Shown here piece after piece: positions 56,874-59,248 of a stretch of 59,248 nt of DNA (positions within the stretch are counted from its first letter, which is position 1; every line of letters starts with the position of its first letter). Below the pieces are notes generated by a model, which saw only the letters and a list, made by a program, of their open reading frames with translations, did no database searches and had not been told where the DNA came from. The position numbers and the translations under genes are program-made. Where the stretch lies: contig JAGVBT010000105.1 of the NCBI GenBank assembly GCA_020059605.1, positions 1-59,248 on the forward strand. The letters run 5' to 3'. Origin of the DNA: Deltaproteobacteria bacterium. Its GTDB lineage: Bacteria > Desulfobacterota > BSN033 > UBA1163.

Positions 56874-57711
56874 GATCGTTCTCGATCTGGGGATTGAAAC
56901 GGGCAACGAAGTGATCCTCGAAGGGCCTCCTCTGGAGGCCCTTCGGTTTCATGGAGGTCGTGTGGGGAGTCTCATCACCCTGACCGATTCTCAAGGAAAG
57001 GACTTCAGAGGGAGGGTCCTTCGACTCTCCGGTGTGCAAGCAGCCGTTCTCATCTTTGATGCCTTTCCATCGTCAGCAGAATCCCATCTTGAGATTATTC
57101 TCCTCCAGGCCCTTCCCGAAAAGGAACGGATGGAACTGATCATCCAGAAAGCAACAGAACTGGGTGTCTCGGCCATCCTCCCTTTTAAATCCGAAAGGTC
57201 GATCTCACTCGAGGAAAGGGAATTCAAACAGAAGAAGGCCCACCGATGGCAGAAGATCGCTGTCAAAGCCGTTCAGCAGTCGAGGAGGGCACAGATTCCC
57301 CGAATCGAGTATTATCGCTCCTTTGAAGAGGCTCTGGGATATAGCCGTGAAGAAGGGTTGAAAATTCTTCTCTGGGAGAAAAAAGGAAAAAGTCTTAAAG
57401 AACTCCTAAAACGATATGTCGCCTTAAATCCCCCCTTCCGAAAGGGAGGGGAGCCTGCCTGCCGGACAGGCAGGGGGGGATTTGAGATTTATCCTTCAAC
57501 AAAGGTCTATGCCATGGTCGGACCGGAGGGAGGGTTTACCGAAGAAGAGGTAAGATCGGCAACAATTCAAGGATTCATTCCTGTTAAGATAGGCCAACGT
57601 ATTTTAAGAACCGAAACGGCTGCAATCACCCTCATTGGAATTCTCCAATATGAACTCGGCGACCTGGGCGAAATCCCTTTTATTCCCTCCTCCGATCTGC
57701 CGGAGAGGTAA
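56866..57711 (+). CDS. rsmE: 16S rRNA (uracil(1498)-N(3))-methyltransferase with in-frame repeat insertion
   Basis: SPOUT-fold methyltransferase of about 281 residues that methylates U1498 of 16S rRNA. An N-terminal PUA-like domain (residues 1-65) is followed by LQALPEKERMELIIQKATELGV and the knotted C-terminal segments MVGPEGGFTEEEV and LGQRILRTETAAI-like IGQRILRTETAA. The start at 56866 overlaps the Lon-like stop by 8 bases; a longer frame has a basic tail unlike the family. Between residues about 187 and 207 (nt 57425-57486) a palindromic intergenic-type repeat is inserted in frame. It adds about 20 residues in a loop without breaking the frame. Confidence 0.9.
   Translation: MGRIVLDLGIETGNEVILEGPPLEALRFHGGRVGSLITLTDSQGKDFRGRVLRLSGVQAAVLIFDAFPSSAESHLEIILLQALPEKERMELIIQKATELGVSAILPFKSERSISLEEREFKQKKAHRWQKIAVKAVQQSRRAQIPRIEYYRSFEEALGYSREEGLKILLWEKKGKSLKELLKRYVALNPPFRKGGEPACRTGRGGFEIYPSTKVYAMVGPEGGFTEEEVRSATIQGFIPVKIGQRILRTETAAITLIGILQYELGDLGEIPFIPSSDLPER
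57425..57486. repeat. Palindromic repeat inside the rsmE reading frame
   Basis: Starts TAAATCCCCCCTTCCG and ends with the inverted GGGGGGATTTGAG. In between is CCTGCCTGCCGGACAGGCAGG, itself an inverted repeat. The whole resembles dispersed intergenic repeats. It is translated in frame in the methyltransferase gene. Confidence 0.7.
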
Positions 57712-57813
57712 CCTTTATAGGTTACGTTTAACACTCACAAGTCGTTATCTTTAGGTCGAACTCAAAGCTGAGGATGATTGGTTAAAATCTTGAATAGAGG
57801 GTTCGCGGGGTTA

Positions 57814-58040
57814 TCAGCCCATACAAGAATGTATTGGGTAATCGGGGCCTGGATAGAAGGGAGGGATAGAGAATGGAACCTGGGAATCTGAATCATCGAT
57901 GGAAATCATGAGGGAGGGCGCCTTCACCTTGGGCGGAGGTCTGGCCATTATGTCCCCAAGGCCAAGGTGCTTGAGGATATTCTCGATCACCTCTTCGTCC
58001 TCGATAAAGCGAAGATTTTCATCATCTCTTCGTTTCAGGA
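57814..58040 (-). pseudogene. C-terminal fragment of a transposase
   Basis: On the minus strand an open stretch of about 75 codons with no start of its own ends at TGA 57816-57814. It reads RFIEDEEVIENILKHLGL, then RPPPKVKAPS, then IDDSDSQVPF and a Pro/Tyr-rich tail. This is the usual C-terminal end of transposases with the IExxEVIxKILKHLGLW motif found in IS91-like and related elements. The catalytic part is missing and the frame passes into the end of the cupin regulator. A remnant left by recombination. It occupies most of the 57712-58058 gap; a GTAACC-tttata-GGTTAC hairpin just after the rsmE stop may end that transcript. Confidence 0.7.
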
Positions 58041-58058
58041 GGCATTTACTTGTATCGC

Positions 58059-58745
58059 TCAGCTGATGAGCACTGCGAGGATCTTCGCAGGTTTGCCTCC
58101 GTGAGCTTTCAGCAGATGCATGCTCGTGGAATCGTAGTAGACAGAGTCGCCGGGTTTCAAGACATCTCTGGTGTCCTCTATGACGACTTCCATCTCGCCA
58201 TCCAGGACGTAGATGAACTCCTGTCCGTCGTGGGAAGAGGGCTCATCCGCTCCGGAGGGATGGAGTGTAACAATGAATGGCTCCATCGCCCGATCTTTCT
58301 TTCTGGCAGCCAGGGATTGGTATTCGTATCCGTAGCTTGCTTCCCTGGCTTTTCCAAATCGAGAATAAGTCTGACGCTGATCCGATTTCACGATGGTGAA
58401 CGACTCTTCGCCTGTAGATATGACATCCGCCATCCGAAGAGAAAGGGCCTTGCTGAGTTTTATTAGCTGCCCCAGAGGCAGTATAAACTCACCGGCTTCA
58501 AGTTGGACCAGCACGTCTCGTGCAATGCCGGTTCTTGTGGCCAACTCATCAAGAGAAAACCCGCGCTTTTCGCGGGTCGCGCGGAGCATATCCCCGTGGC
58601 TCACCGCCTTTTCCGCTTCCGCTTTCTCGCTGGCCTCTGCGACAGCGGCGGGGTCGGTGAGAAAGTCGTGTCCCTTGTCTTCCCCGTAGTCCGACGCTCT
58701 CTCTCGAAAGTCTTCGTAAGACATCACGTTTTTTTTCTCATCCAT
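58059..58745 (-). CDS. XRE-family regulator with C-terminal cupin domain
   Basis: Protein of 228 residues. An N-terminal helix-rich tail of about 50 residues is followed by a helix-turn-helix domain (GDMLRATREKRGFSLDELATRTGIARDVLVQLEAG, about 40-95) and a cupin sensor domain (about 140-225, HDGQEFIYVLDGEMEV, LKPGDSVYYDS, HLLKAHG). Such proteins (PuuR/SutR type) often repress polyamine, amino-acid or thiol metabolism genes. The ATG at 58745 has AAAGGATC 7 bases upstream. A TATAAT is present at 58841-58836 on the same strand with a weak -35. It is followed closely by the transposase fragment, so its original neighbours may have been lost. Confidence 0.92.
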   Translation of the reverse strand: MDEKKNVMSYEDFRERASDYGEDKGHDFLTDPAAVAEASEKAEAEKAVSHGDMLRATREKRGFSLDELATRTGIARDVLVQLEAGEFILPLGQLIKLSKALSLRMADVISTGEESFTIVKSDQRQTYSRFGKAREASYGYEYQSLAARKKDRAMEPFIVTLHPSGADEPSSHDGQEFIYVLDGEMEVVIEDTRDVLKPGDSVYYDSTSMHLLKAHGGKPAKILAVLIS

Positions 58746-59248
58746 GTTTGATCCTTTCAGCCGCTGGGTATGGCGCACGGTATCCTGGCGCAGTCCTTCA
58801 TGGATCTGGCGGGCCCACCTATGTTCCTGGCAATCATTATAAGATATCTGATTGTAATCTTCATCCTATGGCAAATCTCGATTTTGAGTGTTTCAGGAAG
58901 GGAGAGAGGTGATCGGGGGTGGTCCCAGAATAATTTTGTTCACTCTTTTCACTCATCTTTAGCTCCTATCGACTGATTCCGGTTTAAAACGACGATGACC
59001 CATCGCTTTTAATGAACTTATTATACCAAGCAGTGGGTTCCATAACAAGAGATAGTGTTTATCCAGATGTTGCATAAATCCTGATCATACGGGCATGGGC
59101 AAGCCATCCGGAAAGGCTTCGACCTGCCTGCGCGAAGCCGCTTCGGCAAAGGCAGGGGCGAACCCTTTCCGTATCAGCGCTTTCGTTTCGTTTCCCTGCC
59201 GGAATTCACTTTAGGTGAAATCCCCCGTTTCCCATAAAATTCTAAAAA
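58746..59248. other. Intergenic end of window with repeat remnants
   Basis: No convincing gene was found. A TATAAT (minus strand, 58841-58836) may belong to the regulator promoter. A second copy of the 34-base REP-like hairpin is at 59123-59156. The remaining sequence has no recognisable coding or structural signal. Confidence 0.5.
59123..59156. repeat. REP-like hairpin repeat, copy 2
   Basis: CCTGCCTGCGCGAAGCCGC onward to AAAGGCAGG; one base differs from the copy at 11875-11908. Imperfect hairpin with GAAGC/GCTTC and CCTGCC/GGCAGG pairing. Confidence 0.7.

Noticed and set aside
58770-58976. A 68-codon open frame upstream of the cupin regulator
   Set aside because: It overlaps the likely promoter region, has no ribosome site and resembles no known protein.
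1-59248. rRNA and tRNA genes
   Set aside because: No conserved rRNA segments or tRNA cloverleaf with the usual T-arm sequence was recognised by eye on either strand; a dedicated tRNA search could not be run.

Overview
The window (about 59 kb, G+C near half) reads as a chromosomal segment of an anaerobic bacterium, most likely an uncultured member of the former Deltaproteobacteria (Desulfobacterota). This rests on gene content: many TRAP and TAXI-TRAP organic-acid importers, a molybdenum hydroxylase, B12-dependent enzymes (acyl-CoA mutase and class II ribonucleotide reductase), a selenocysteine-containing glutaredoxin, and spacers full of short palindromic and AT-rich repeats. No rRNA, tRNA, CRISPR array or phage block was seen. 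The taxonomic call is inference.

Region 1 (0.3-29.5 kb) looks like one catabolic regulon. It contains: (a) a minus-strand operon with TRAP importer dctPQM followed by the FAD, 2Fe-2S and molybdopterin subunits of a xanthine-dehydrogenase-family enzyme, interrupted by a four-helix-bundle (IVP-type) gene; (b) a minus-strand group of EamA exporter, V4R protein and phenylacetate-CoA-ligase-like enzyme; (c) a plus-strand second TRAP importer followed by rubrerythrin; (d) a run of eleven minus-strand genes starting with a GntR/FCD regulator and continuing with B12-binding protein, methylmalonyl-CoA-mutase-like subunit, a 3-hydroxyacyl-CoA dehydrogenase/enoyl-CoA hydratase fusion, a split DMT transporter, TAXI-TRAP importer, acyl-CoA synthetase and HyuA/HyuB. 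The same palindrome (TGGATAC-A-GTATACA or a close relative) lies at the promoters of a, b/c and d, so the GntR protein probably controls all of them. The scheme would be uptake of an organic acid, CoA activation, hydroxylation or ring opening, beta-oxidation and carbon-skeleton rearrangement; the substrate is unknown.

Region 2 (29.6-35.5 kb) holds the glutaredoxin gene with an in-frame UGA and an adjacent SECIS-like hairpin, a MITE-like element, an Mla-type lipid transport operon (permease, ATPase, MCE protein), a membrane-bound class III nucleotide cyclase and a metallo-beta-lactamase-fold hydrolase. Region 3 (35.6-47 kb) has an adenosylcobalamin-dependent ribonucleotide reductase behind two NrdR boxes, a DUF3108 exported protein, a tiny Cys-rich protein plus a fumarate-reductase-type flavoprotein, and a second TAXI-TRAP system whose binding protein/DUF1850 and permease are separated by a LarA-like gene, followed by a lipoprotein aminopeptidase.

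Region 4 (47-59.2 kb) has inositol-3-phosphate synthase, a secreted esterase that appears circularly permuted, a deoxyhypusine-synthase-family protein, a proteostasis group (ClpX-like ATPase with duplicated C-terminal small domain, DnaJ/CbpA, Lon-like protease), RsmE carrying an in-frame palindromic insertion, a transposase remnant and an XRE-cupin regulator. The most unusual items are the regulon and its undefined pathway, the selenoprotein, the permuted esterase, the ClpX-like protein and several families of intergenic repeats.
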